In this document: in pieces, positions 7,930 through 16,189 of the stretch | Numbering within the stretch: the stretch's first letter is position 1 | Layout: each line of letters starts with the position of its first letter | From: Chloroflexi bacterium TSY | Lineage (GTDB): Bacteria > Chloroflexota > Anaerolineae > Caldilineales > Caldilineaceae | DNA length: 64,000 nt | Assembly: GCA_019217005.1 (NCBI GenBank) | Contig: JAHBNG010000068.1 | Coordinates: 11,808 to 75,807, forward strand | Reading direction: 5' to 3' | The notes under the pieces: model-generated | Told to the model about the DNA's origin: nothing | Database searches by the model: none | What the model saw: only the letters and a program-made list of their open reading frames with translations | Made by a program: the position numbers and the translations under genes

Positions 7930-8883
7930 TTAGAGTTGTTTGAACGGATTTGTCTCTGCAATCGCTGCATGTTCCTTCTCCTTCAAGAAACTCACCAGAT
8001 CCCCTTCTGATTCCAAAAGCTTGACTATCTCCTCTAAAGTACAAAGAAATACAACCGTCATTTTAAGGGCGTCTCGACAGGTCTCTAAAGCAGGCTTAGT
8101 AAACTCAGTGGCTGAGACGAAGATGCCTCTTGAATAGCCCCGATGGTGGACTCTTACAAGATGACGAGATACATGATTGATATCGATTGGATCTTGTATC
8201 CATTTCATCTCGACAAGATACAAATTGCCGTCAAGCTCTATTGCACCATCGATTTGTTCTGCTATACCCTGGCCTTCTTCCTTCACGAGGTGGAAGGACT
8301 CACGAACAGAAATACCAAAGAGGTCGAATAGACGATTCAGAATCTTTTCGAGCGCTATACCACGCTTCCTTTTGTCGGTCTCGCTAAACAGAGGGTATAA
8401 GTCACGCTTAATTTCCTCAATCGAGGTTTTGTGTGTTTGAATCTCAGTGGCCTTTCTCTCTTGCTCTGCTATCCGTTGTTGTCGCTCCTGTTCCCGCTCT
8501 GAATGCATACGAGTAAATGAATCCTTAACATTGACAACATTTCGAATTGCTGCAACTAAACCCTGAGCAGTCATTCGCCTATCTTCCCATGCCGATGAAA
8601 AGTCTTCAAATTCAGTTATTTGCTTAATGATCTCACGCCTTTGACGTAGCGCTTTATCATTTTGCTGTTCATTTAGTCTGGACAGAACGATACGAGTAAT
8701 TTCATATTTGCTGATGCTTTGTCTGTCTCGCTCAACTTGAATCCAAAGATCTTGGATGGTATCAAAATCTACACCAGCACCTCGAAAAAACTGAAGAACA
8801 TCTTTCTTTGATCTAAATAGATTAGGAATCGCCTGAACTAAGAGGTTAAATAAATCAGCAGGATAATGATAGTGGTCAATCAT
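7930..8883 (-). CDS. restriction-endonuclease-like protein (PD-(D/E)XK, Mrr-type) with helical N-terminus
   Basis: A 317-residue protein. The N-terminal ~75 residues (YPADLFNLLVQAIPNLF, then DVLQFFRGAGVDFDTIQDLW) are helical and could be an adaptor such as an effector-associated or death-like domain, which is tentative. Residues about 120-165 form a basic coiled coil (REQERQQRIAEQERKATEIQ). The C-terminal part carries a PD-(D/E)XK core: GIALEKILNRLFDLFGI, then QIDGAIELDGNLYLVEMKW with catalytic D and E-x-K, then a later GIFVSATEF strand. This is the layout of Mrr-like nucleases that cleave foreign or modified DNA. It starts an array with the PLD-like gene 39 bases downstream. Confidence 0.78.
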   Translation of the reverse strand: MIDHYHYPADLFNLLVQAIPNLFRSKKDVLQFFRGAGVDFDTIQDLWIQVERDRQSISKYEITRIVLSRLNEQQNDKALRQRREIIKQITEFEDFSSAWEDRRMTAQGLVAAIRNVVNVKDSFTRMHSEREQERQQRIAEQERKATEIQTHKTSIEEIKRDLYPLFSETDKRKRGIALEKILNRLFDLFGISVRESFHLVKEEGQGIAEQIDGAIELDGNLYLVEMKWIQDPIDINHVSRHLVRVHHRGYSRGIFVSATEFTKPALETCRDALKMTVVFLCTLEEIVKLLESEGDLVSFLKEKEHAAIAETNPFKQL

Positions 8884-8976
8884 AGGTCATTCATCTTTCT
8901 AATACGACAAATAAAAACACCCCCAGCAAGCCACTGTCAACACAGCAGATTACCGAGGGTGAGAGAGAGCAGATTG

Positions 8977-8985
8977 TGGTATAAT
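8977..8985 (+). promoter_or_regulatory. extended -10 promoter TGGTATAAT
   Basis: TGGTATAAT ends at 8985 (TATAAT 8980-8985) and has the TGn extension. No good -35 box is visible at the usual spacing. It points toward the structured region ending in the intrinsic terminator at 9035-9060. The same TGGTATA motif occurs before the NUDIX-like gene at 37023 and in the promoter broken by the IS at 13759. Confidence 0.6.
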
Positions 8986-8991
8986 ACTCAC

Positions 8992-9060
8992 CGACGCCTA
9001 CTGCTATTTGGCTTGCGTGGTCAGCAGTAGGTTTGAGAGCGGCTGCAACCGCTCTCTTTT
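8992..9060 (+). ncRNA. candidate small RNA of about 69 nt
   Basis: Between the extended -10 at 8977-8985 and a clear intrinsic terminator there is no reading frame, but there are two stable hairpins. CCTACTGCT (8997-9005) pairs perfectly with AGCAGTAGG (9023-9031), and the terminator stem follows after three unpaired bases. Promoter, structured body and terminator within 80 bases suggest a small regulatory RNA. I recognise no Rfam family. It sits between a restriction-like gene and a DNA glycosylase gene, both on the other strand. Confidence 0.5.
9035..9060 (+). terminator. intrinsic terminator
   Basis: GAGAGCGG (9035-9042) pairs perfectly with CCGCTCTC (9049-9056) around CTGCAA and is followed by TTTT. 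It ends the candidate small RNA. On the other strand it could not serve the minus-strand genes equally well, because no T-run follows there. Confidence 0.75.
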
Positions 9061-9413
9061 CATTCGAAGTACAGAAAGTTTAAGTCAGTCATGTTGATTT
9101 TGTCAACTGATCATTTTGTGTTCCATAGATCGCCAACTTGCAAGCTTTTCTTCTTTCGGCACAGCGTGTGCAGGGCTGGTAGATGGTAGACCAACAAACG
9201 TAAGATATGATTTCTGACTTTGCTCTAAACTTACCTGCTTCTTAAAAATCTTCTCAGCTTTCTTGCCATTGAAGTACACCGCTGTAATCGACGGATATTG
9301 AGCAAAGAACGTAGAAAAGCCATTTGGAACTTCATCACGAATATCAACGTCCAAGCTCCCCTCTCGCTCACAGTGTTGCAGCACATCCCACAGTGCTATT
9401 CCTGACTGAGTTA

Positions 9414-10348
9414 GAAGGTGTATTAAAAGATCTGAAAAGGAATGAGACTTCCAGACAGGCTAAGTAAAATAAACTCCTCAAACGAAAAAAAAGAAGAATG
9501 AGGAGAGAAAATGAGTCGAGAAGCCTACAGTACAGATATGAACGAGATAGAGTGGCAGATAATAGAGCCACTGATTCCACCAGCCAAGACGGGCGGACGT
9601 CCCCGAGACGTCGATATGCGAGAGGTGATTAATGGCATCTTCTATGTGCTGCGAGGGGGCAACGCCTGGCGCATGATACCACACGACCTGCCGCCCTGGT
9701 CGACGGTCTATGGCTACTTCAACCGCTGGAGCAAGGCAGGCATCTGGGAAAAGATGAATGATGCCTTGCGGGAAGCGGTCCGCATCCTGGCTGGACGAGA
9801 AACCGAACCGAGTGCTGCCATCCTGGATAGCCAAAGTGTCAAAACGACTTCGGTTGCGGGTGAACGAGGCTATGACAGCGCCAAGAAGGTCACCGGACGC
9901 AAGCGTCACATTCTGGTTGACGTCATGGGCTTGCTCCTCCTTGTTCATGTCCACAAAGCTAGCATTCAAGAGCGAGATGGAGCCAAATCTCTCCTGAAGC
10001 GTCTCAAGCAGAAGGGCTTCCAACAACTCGCTCTCATCTGGGCCGATGGCGGTTACTCCGGTCAACCCATGATCGACTGGGTCTTCAACCTTGCTGGTTG
10101 GCTTTTCCAAGTCGTCACGCGTTCTGATGACGCTCAAGGCTTTGTCCTCTTGCCCCGTCGATGGGTCGTTGAGCGCACCTTTGCTTGGCTCGGCAACTAT
10201 CGGCGGCTTAGCAAGGACTATGAAGTCTTGCCTCGCAACAGCGAAGCCATGATTTATGCCGCTATGGTCCATATCATGCTCCGTCGCCTCAGCAACGACC
10301 CGGCTCTCGCTCTTTAATTCTCTTGCCCAATACTTTTAAAACACCTTC
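9414..10348 (+). mobile_element. IS5-family (IS1031-like) insertion sequence, 935 bp
   Basis: The ends are GAAGGTGTATTAAAAG on the left and CTTTTAAAACACCTTC on the right, with one mismatch. TTA flanks both sides (9411-9413 and 10349-10351), a 3-bp duplication of TNA type. It inserted exactly at the TTA target duplication of the neighbouring IS701-like element, and so is younger than that element. Confidence 0.92.
9511..10317 (+). CDS. IS5-family transposase
   Basis: A 268-residue transposase in one uninterrupted frame starting MSREAYSTDMNEIEWQIIEP. The DUF4096-type N-terminus (RDVDMREVINGIFYVLRGGN, AWRMIPHDLPPWSTVY) is followed by DDE blocks: AAILDSQSVKTT (first D), LALIWADGGYSG (second D) and the RRWVVERTFAWLGNYRRLSK signature (E). 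Length and single-frame organisation fit the IS1031 group. This is one of two intact transposases in the window and could still be active. A GAGGAGAG ribosome site precedes the ATG. Confidence 0.95.
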   Translation: MSREAYSTDMNEIEWQIIEPLIPPAKTGGRPRDVDMREVINGIFYVLRGGNAWRMIPHDLPPWSTVYGYFNRWSKAGIWEKMNDALREAVRILAGRETEPSAAILDSQSVKTTSVAGERGYDSAKKVTGRKRHILVDVMGLLLLVHVHKASIQERDGAKSLLKRLKQKGFQQLALIWADGGYSGQPMIDWVFNLAGWLFQVVTRSDDAQGFVLLPRRWVVERTFAWLGNYRRLSKDYEVLPRNSEAMIYAAMVHIMLRRLSNDPALAL

Positions 10349-10383
10349 TTAGCTCGACTTTGTACAATTTGGGCACATTAAAA

Positions 10384-10538
10384 GGGGTGGTTCATTTTAG
10401 GCGGACAATTAGGTTTACATTTTTGCAAAGAGAAAAGATGTTTATATTTTCTACTTTGAGCCATGCTCAGGCAGAAAATGACCTCATATAGATTTTTATC
10501 TATGTATCAAAAGTGTAAACCTAATTCTGAACCACCCC
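10384..10538. mobile_element. MITE-2, copy 2 (155 bp)
   Basis: GGGGTGGTTCA/TGAACCACCCC ends with CATTAAAA duplicated at 10376-10383 and 10539-10546. Its orientation is opposite to copies 1 and 3. It lies inside the left inverted end of the IS701-like element, so it is younger than that IS and may block its transposition. Confidence 0.95.
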
Positions 10539-10624
10539 CATTAAAAAGTTAATAAAGAAGGAACAAAAGGGAAGCTGATGTAAGATAGGAGTGAGAAAAC
10601 AACTATCAAAGAGAGGAGAGCCCA

Positions 10625-11980
10625 ATGTTCCTTCCAGCAGAAATAATCCCGTTGTTCGAGAGCTTTCGCCCAGTCTTCACAGAACCGACGTACCAAAAGG
10701 CACTGGTCTTGGTGATAGGGACGGTGTTAACGAAGGGAAGACGAACGGTGACAGCGGCGTTGAGAGTGATGGGATTGGAGCAAGAGGGAGACTGGTCCAA
10801 GTATCACCATGTGCTGAATCGAGCGAAGTGGGATGGATTGATGTTGAGCTATATCTTACTGCACTTGATTGTGGATACGTTTGTGGTCATGGGAGCGCCA
10901 GTCGAGATAACGGGAGACGAGACGCTAGAAAGGCGCTGGGGTCCCAAGATCAGCAAACGAGGACACTGGCGAGATAGCCTGGCGTCAGGCCGGAAGATGA
11001 GCGTAAGCACGAGCGGATTGCGGTGGCTGGTCTTCTGTGTGGTGGTCAAGTTGCCGTGGAGTGACCTCTACTGGTCAATGCCCTTTCTGAGCGTCTTACT
11101 CACAACACCGAAAGTCAGCGAAACGCTCAACCAGCGCCACCGAACAGTGGCGAAACGAACCATGCAGGTGGTGGCCTGGCTGCGTCGAGCTTTGCCAGGC
11201 CGAGAAATCAAGCTCATCGGCGATGGGGCTTACAGTGTGATCGAGTTGGGCTTGCGCTGTCAATCCCAAGGAGTCACCTTGATTGCGCCTCTGCGCCTGG
11301 ATGCGCGTCTCTTTGACTATCCACCCTCCCGTTTGAAACCTGACGGCACAAAACGACCTGGTCGTCCTCCTGTCGTTGGGCAGCGACTGCCCAAGCTGGA
11401 AGATGTTGCCCTCTTCAAAACCACCTGTTGGCACCGCTGCCGCATTGACTGGTATGGGGGAGACTCTGAAGTCGTCGACTGGGCCACTGGTATTGCCTTT
11501 TGGTACTCTACCGGCACAACTCCGCTCCTTCTGCGCTGGGTTTTAGTCCGCGATCCCAAAGGCCAAGCTGAGACCGTCGCTTACTTCTCCACCGATATTC
11601 ATCAGGCTGCCCCCCACATCATCGCTGATTTCGTCAAACGTTGGTCCATTGAAGTCTCTTTCGAGGAAGCCAGAGCTCACCTCGGTGTCGAAACTCAGCG
11701 CCAGTGGAGTGACTTGGCCATTGAGAGGACTACTCCTGCTCTCTTTGGTCTTTTCAGCCTTGTCATCTTGATGGCTCATGCCTTCTCTCCTGATGGCTCT
11801 ATCCCTTTGCCTCAAGCTGCTTGGTGTCACAAGACTCACGCCTCCTTCCATGACCTCCTCTCTCTGGTTCGCCGCCGCTTATGGTGCCATTTCCTTTTCC
11901 AGACATCTCACTTTTCACCTGATCTTCGTTTATTCTCTCCCTCTCAGGTGAACACCTTACTTTCTGCTGTCTGTTATTAA
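10625..11980 (+). CDS. IS701-family transposase
   Basis: A 451-residue protein in a single frame starting MFLPAEIIPLFESFRPVFTE. It contains the DDE endonuclease blocks PVEITGDETLERRWG (first D), IKLIGDGAYSVIEL (second D) and FVKRWSIEVSFEEARAHLGV (E), the usual order and spacing for IS701. A GAGAGGAG ribosome site precedes the start. The gene looks intact, although the left end of its element has been altered by the MITE insertion. Confidence 0.92.
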   Translation: MFLPAEIIPLFESFRPVFTEPTYQKALVLVIGTVLTKGRRTVTAALRVMGLEQEGDWSKYHHVLNRAKWDGLMLSYILLHLIVDTFVVMGAPVEITGDETLERRWGPKISKRGHWRDSLASGRKMSVSTSGLRWLVFCVVVKLPWSDLYWSMPFLSVLLTTPKVSETLNQRHRTVAKRTMQVVAWLRRALPGREIKLIGDGAYSVIELGLRCQSQGVTLIAPLRLDARLFDYPPSRLKPDGTKRPGRPPVVGQRLPKLEDVALFKTTCWHRCRIDWYGGDSEVVDWATGIAFWYSTGTTPLLLRWVLVRDPKGQAETVAYFSTDIHQAAPHIIADFVKRWSIEVSFEEARAHLGVETQRQWSDLAIERTTPALFGLFSLVILMAHAFSPDGSIPLPQAAWCHKTHASFHDLLSLVRRRLWCHFLFQTSHFSPDLRLFSPSQVNTLLSAVCY

Positions 11981-12343
11981 CTTTTTATGGTGCTTAAAAC
12001 TTACAAAGTCTAGCTTAGACGCTCAACACGCTCATCATAAGCCAACTCAGGAGATGCACCACATATCTCGCCCATGATGTACCAGAATGCATTACGTGGA
12101 TGGGCATAGTATTCATTTCTCTTAAGAGAGAGTTTACCGGGCATTGTGCCAAGAATAAGCACGGTGGCGATTTCAGAAACAATCGGTGGGAAGCTGGTTA
12201 GTTTCATGCGTAACATTTACTCCTTTTATCGTTGCTCAGTTGTTCATCAGACTGTTTTGCCAACCCCTGTTTCGTATACTGACTGCGCCTATCATCCAGC
12301 GACTGAACGAATGCTGAATCGTTCCCGACGTGCATTTTAGGCG

Positions 12344-12730
12344 TCACGGTTCGTCAATCTCAATCTTGATACCATGCGCTTTCAGCAAGGGACCGATTAC
12401 ATCATCGTACTTCTCACACAAAGCCACAGACTCAACGCTCTTGGGATTGTGCCTATACATCAAATCCCGTGAGAACAGCGCCTGACCCGCAAGGTACATT
12501 CCAAGACGACCTGTCTTGACCTGAACGACAATTATGTCCTTGCCTGCAATGTCAACCTCAGACTGCTCTTTGATAGCGAATTCACCACCTTTGATGATGA
12601 CGCCATCCATTCTGCGAGCAGCGTGCTTTGAACGGACTTCCCTCACGGCGTAGAATTCCTCTATCAGTGTGCCGCCCACCTTGCGCCAGTAGCGATGCAG
12701 TATGGGTGTTTCGTGATTGTTCAGACTCAT
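12344..12730 (-). CDS. PD-(D/E)XK nuclease-like hypothetical protein
   Basis: A 128-residue protein starting MSLNNHETPILHRYWRKVGG. The centre has RRMDGVIIKGG, then SEVDIAGKDIIVVQVKTGRL, which resembles the D...(E/Q)xK core of restriction-endonuclease-like folds with Q in place of the usual acid. After it comes LGMYLAGQALFSRDLM and a final VALCEKYDDVI strand. No DNA-binding domain is visible. Similar small proteins recur in Chloroflexota and other phyla as far as I recall; their role is unknown. It is co-directional with the downstream end of the tyrosine recombinase gene, 22 bases away. Confidence 0.6.
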   Translation of the reverse strand: MSLNNHETPILHRYWRKVGGTLIEEFYAVREVRSKHAARRMDGVIIKGGEFAIKEQSEVDIAGKDIIVVQVKTGRLGMYLAGQALFSRDLMYRHNPKSVESVALCEKYDDVIGPLLKAHGIKIEIDEP

Positions 12731-12752
12731 CTGTTCTTCTCTATTTGGACTC

Positions 12753-13688
12753 TTACACCATCAAATTCGACTCTGGTAGCTTGTCAGGGTGTGCATACAG
12801 GTTCGTCGTGGCTATAGAAGCATGACCTACCCTGTCACGTACATCTATCACATTTGCGCCTCTCCGAATTGAATGAGAGACGTTGCTGTGCCTCAGCATG
12901 TGAGCATGCAGCTTAATCCCCTTGCGTTCGCCAATTCGCTTTAATGCTTTGGCTACTGCGAACCTGTCCATTTGTCTTGACTCGCCTCTGTAGGTCACAG
13001 TAAGAACATGATCGTCATCAGTGGCGTCATCTGGTCTTGAGTCGTGTAGTATGGCCATCGTCTGCTTCGTCAATTTCACTTCTCTGGGATCACCCGTCTT
13101 AGTTTCACGGAACAAGATAGAGTCATCATGCACATCACGCTACTTTAGCGCACAAACCTCACTCACACGCCCACCACTTGCATATAATAGACGGATCAAC
13201 AAGTTGTGCTTTTCATTCTCAACAGTGTTGAGCAGGTCAATAATCTGGGACTCACCCAACACTTTATCCTTAAAGATGGTCACAGTCTTTTCAGCTTCCA
13301 CAGCCGTACCCACATTGAAGGGTAAGTATCCCGTTTTGGCAGCAAAAGTTAGTAGAGATTTAATAGCGTTCAACTTGAGGTTTCTTGTGTGGGTGCTGTT
13401 GTACCGTTGCCTCAGATGATCTGCATAGTCTTGTATGTCCAGCACAGTGACGTGCGCTAAAGGTTTGTCACAGAATGCCCGAAACTGTTCTATGGCGAGT
13501 ATATAAGCCGCCTTGGTGTTCTCACTGCGTTTGTTGCGAATGAATAGATCAATCAGTGTGGTGTCATCATTTGCGCCCGAACGGTTGATCATTGGCAGCA
13601 TCGGCTCGATAACCTCTGTTACTTCGTAGCGTTCCATACTGGTAGTACTCATGATATACTCACATTTCATTTGTCCACTTAAGCTCAC
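12753..13688 (-). pseudogene. tyrosine recombinase (XerC/D-like) with one in-frame amber codon
   Basis: The two halves are in the same frame and together make 312 codons. The N-terminal half has a SAM-like core-binding domain (NTKAAYILAIEQFRAFCDKP) and ends LYASGGRVSEVCALK, which includes the first catalytic arginine. A single TAG (about 13143-13145) follows, where relatives usually carry tryptophan (ALKW.DV). The second half has KLHAHMLRHSNVSH (H-x-x-R) and VGHASIATTNLYAH (histidine and nucleophilic tyrosine). All catalytic residues are therefore present, and only one G-to-A change stops translation. Start may instead be the ATG at about 13652. Target site unknown. Confidence 0.85.
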
Positions 13689-13752
13689 TTATGTTGACAA
13701 TTTTAGCGCCCTATTTTCACACCGTCAACACCCAATAACGCTCTCAAAGTGT

Positions 13753-13758
13753 GGTATA
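13753..13758 (+). promoter_or_regulatory. left part of an extended -10 promoter cut by an IS (continues at 15262)
   Basis: GGTATA (13753-13758) is the target duplicated by the IS. Rejoining the flanks gives TGTGGTATAATGAGA, an extended -10 box (TGGTATAAT) like the one before the candidate small RNA. The IS has therefore separated the upstream region from whatever was transcribed rightward from about 15270. Confidence 0.55.
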
Positions 13759-15261
13759 CTTTACTTTCTGGTAAAAGAAAAGAGATGAGGTGAGAAATGT
13801 GACAAAAAGCGGTTAGCAGTTCATCCTAAAGGTAGAGAAACCAAAAAGGAGGAAGGAATGTTAACCGCGCCAGAAATAACTATAGCAGTACTGATGAATG
13901 TATTGCAAGTAACGCCGATGGGAACAAACGTAAATGTAATGCGTCTGATGTGGGCAATGCTGAATGGGTCGTTTCTGAAAAGTCGAGGAGCAATCCATAG
14001 CGCATTGAAAGAAAGCGGGTTTGAAGATGAGGAGCTCCGGCGAAGCTGGTGGAGCTTTCGATATGGATCATGGGATATCACAAGTCTGCTGGGGTCGTGG
14101 CAAGAAGAAGTGGAGTGGAAAGGGAATGGGAGGCAAAAAAGTTAGAAGGGTACCGAGTGAAAAGCATAGATATCACAGGGTTCTGGCGACCGAAGCTGCA
14201 AGGGAAAGTGAACCGACTCTATAACTCAACGGCTCGTCGGGCATTGCCCGCGCTCATCTTTGGAGTGATGATAAGCTCGGGGGAGATAGGCGGGAAGCGA
14301 GTGCCACTGCTCAAGGCAATCATGAGATGCACGGTTGGAACAAAGGAAAGTGAGTTTCGGAAAAAGCTGCTGACAGAGACGAAGAAATCACTGGAGTCAG
14401 ACGAAGTGGCGGTGGTCGATGCCGGGTTTACAATCAGAGAAATGCTAGAAAGCGGCATCGACCGATTTGTCCTGCGGGAAGCCATTAACTGCACAGTGCG
14501 CCGCAATGAGTTCCCCAAACGCAAAGAAAAAGGCAGACCACCTGAATATGGTGATATTGTGCGACCGCTCTCTCGCAGCTATAAGGGAAAGCGACTCGAG
14601 GCTACAACTCCGGACTCGTCTGGTCGCTTTCTCTATAGTGGTCGCCTGATTTGCTATCAAGCATGGCACAATCTCGTCCCCAGAACAACCAAGGTGGATA
14701 CAGCCAACCGTACCTACTCGATTTACGTCATTCAGGATCCGGCCTACAACACACCTTTGGTTTTGGCGACCGTTATGACTTTGCAGCCTGAAACCATTTA
14801 TCTTGTCTACCTGGAACGCTGGCCTGTTGAACCTCCCCCCTTGGCTTCCAAGCAGATGATTGGCTTACATCGTCAATTTGTTCATGCCGATGAGGCTTGT
14901 TTCCGCTTACCTGAACTGGGGCTGCTTGCTGGCAATCTTCTTTCCCATTTAGCCGCTTCTCTTCCTCCCATACCGACTGGCTACTGGGATCGAGAGCCTC
15001 AATCCACTCCCAGCAGGCTGCGCCGTGTTCTCTCGAGTGCTCTTTTTCCAACTCCTGACCAACTCGACCCTGACTTTCGGAAAAAGGCCTCGGTTTCACA
15101 CCATTTACCTAAAGGCGTTCTCGCTCATCGCCGCCTCAATGCCGCTGCTTAAACTAGCCGAGCACTATTTTTACATTTTATCCCGTTTTTTCAGGGTGGA
15201 TTCTTTTTTCCGCCCCTTTCGGTTTGCCCTTTGTCACTCAAGCCTTTACCAGAAAGTATAA
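13759..15261 (+). mobile_element. 1.5-kb IS, copy 2, 6-bp target duplication GGTATA
   Basis: Nearly identical to 2437-3941 but in opposite orientation. It starts CTTTACTTTCTGGTAAA, and the right end is TTTACCAGAAAGTATAA, differing in the last bases. GGTATA flanks it at 13753-13758 and 15262-15267. The 1,503-bp length is two bases shorter than copy 1, exactly explained by two homopolymer differences in the transposase gene. Confidence 0.93.
13858..15152 (+). pseudogene. DDE-type transposase of the 1.5-kb IS, N-terminal frameshift
   Basis: It matches the copy-1 transposase. Here a GGG run at 14122-14124 replaces GGGG in copy 1 and shifts the frame after about residue 88. The remainder is open to the end and keeps the C-terminus that copy 1 lacks in frame (KQMIGLHRQFVHADEACF). 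Adding one G gives 431 residues. The two copies thus have complementary lesions. Other differences are a few substitutions, for example KLLTETKKS here and KLLKETKKS in copy 1. Confidence 0.88.
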
Positions 15262-15466
15262 GGTATAATGAGATACAGAATATACACGTTAACGGATAGA
15301 ACGTGTACTCTGTCATTATGGAGCATAACATGCAAAAACGTTGCCTTCACAAGGGCTTGAAGGTGGTCAGGTGCTGACTGCTGACCATTGCCCAGCTGCT
15401 TAGATATGATGCCGTTCAACTGGATCAGCTCATTATGTCTCCCGTGACTGTATCAACCTGATAGGG

Positions 15467-15703
15467 TCAAAACAAACTGGGTGGTCTGCCATCGTCTTCA
15501 AGTTCCTCGCTTGCTCTACTCAAGGCTTCATACTTTGTATTGCCAACAAAGACATTAAAGTCATCCATCCCAGGGGTTCGCAGTCGACACATATAACCTT
15601 CTCCCAGTTTACTGAATTGTACGATATAGCCTGCCTCTAGCAAATCGTCCAGCAGGCCGTCAAAGGTTCGTAACTCGACCAGCACCTTCTCGATTTCATT
15701 CAT
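15467..15703 (-). CDS. small acidic hypothetical protein
   Basis: A 78-residue soluble protein (MNEIEKVLVELRTFDGLLDD ... LEDDGRPPSLF). It has a helix-rich N-terminus and a beta-strand centre (GYIVQFSKLGEGYMCRL), rather like small immunity or regulatory proteins, but I do not recognise a family. The 205-bp interval on its downstream side (15262-15466) contains only the right half of the promoter cut by the IS and a weak hairpin (15275-15312). Confidence 0.5.
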   Translation of the reverse strand: MNEIEKVLVELRTFDGLLDDLLEAGYIVQFSKLGEGYMCRLRTPGMDDFNVFVGNTKYEALSRASEELEDDGRPPSLF

Positions 15704-15814
15704 TTAGCACTCCCTTGGTTCACAGTCTGACCCGTTCGTTGACATCGGACTATCTCCACATCTACGACGAGTCCAACCTCGACCTTCTCCTGATCATCGC
15801 CAGCGCCCCCGCCG

Positions 15815-16189
15815 GTGCTGGCGATGCTGGCCGATCCACGCGGTGTGGTCCACGCGACCACTGGCATCCTGCCCACAGTCTCGGTATCGATCCCACCCGA
15901 CCAATACACCAACGCTCTCCGGGCTATCGAAGTCACCTTTCCGACCGCGCCGCTGTTGACCAATCCCAACCGGATCTGCATTCCACTGCCCGACGAACCG
16001 GGCGATCAATGGGCCTGGTTAGATAAAGACCCGGTGGACAATGCGCAGGATACGGACGCTATTGGCGACTAAGATGGCGAAGCAATCTGGACGTTCCTAG
16101 ACGACTCAGCCATCCACTGGATCGATACAGACGTTCTCGGACTCGATGCCGGATCCAATGGGTTGTTCAGAAAAGCACGCCTCCAATAT
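15815..16189 (+). pseudogene. remnant of a larger protein, GC-rich, several stops
   Basis: One frame reads MLADPRGVVHATTGILPTVS, then SIPPDQYTNALRAIEVTFPT and CIPLPDEPGDQWAWLDKD. After a TAA at 16070 it continues DGEAIWTFLDDSAIHWIDTD to 16189. Upstream sequence (15715-15800) is open in a different frame (SDYLHIYDESNLDLLLIIAS). The text looks like real protein but has no start and internal stops, so it is a fragment. The stretch is visibly richer in G and C than its neighbours, suggesting a different origin. I do not recognise the parent family. Confidence 0.4.

Larger units (their letters stand above)
10352..12014 (+). mobile_element. IS701-like insertion sequence carrying a MITE in its left end
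   Basis: Long imperfect inverted ends: the left begins GCTCGACTTTGTACAATTT, and the reverse complement of the right end begins GCTAGACTTTGTAAGTTTT. Both continue toward AAAAAGTTAATAA. TTA(G) is duplicated at each side, consistent with the YTAR-type targets of IS701. MITE-2 copy 2 with its 8-bp duplication sits in the left end; without it the element is 1,500 bp. It split the glycosylase gene first. Confidence 0.88.
9103..12216 (-). pseudogene. hypoxanthine/uracil-DNA glycosylase (Mug-like), split by two IS elements and a MITE
   Basis: The N-terminal half (12216-12018) reads VLILGTMPGKLSLKRNEYYA then HPRNAFWYIMGEI, the active-site block of the DNA-deoxyinosine glycosylase family in the uracil-DNA glycosylase superfamily. 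The C-terminal half (about 9413-9103) reads GIALWDVLQHCEREGSLDVD and ends with the LPSTSPAH motif. Deleting the IS701-like element, the IS1031-like element and one TTA duplication for each rejoins ERL with TQSGIALWDV and gives exactly 510 bases (169 residues), the usual family size. The enzyme would remove deaminated bases during base-excision repair. As found it is inactive. Confidence 0.9.

Noticed and set aside
9478..10272. Minus-strand ORF of 264 residues opposite the IS1031-type transposase
   Set aside because: It is a complement-strand shadow of a clear transposase gene and has no recognisable domains.
12018..12216. Short gene encoding the glycosylase N-terminus alone
   Set aside because: It is one half of the gene continued at 9103-9413; the halves rejoin exactly once the insertions are removed.
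2437..15261. Composite transposon formed by the two inverted 1.5-kb IS copies
   Set aside because: Each copy has its own 6-bp target duplication (TTACAT and GGTATA), so they inserted independently.
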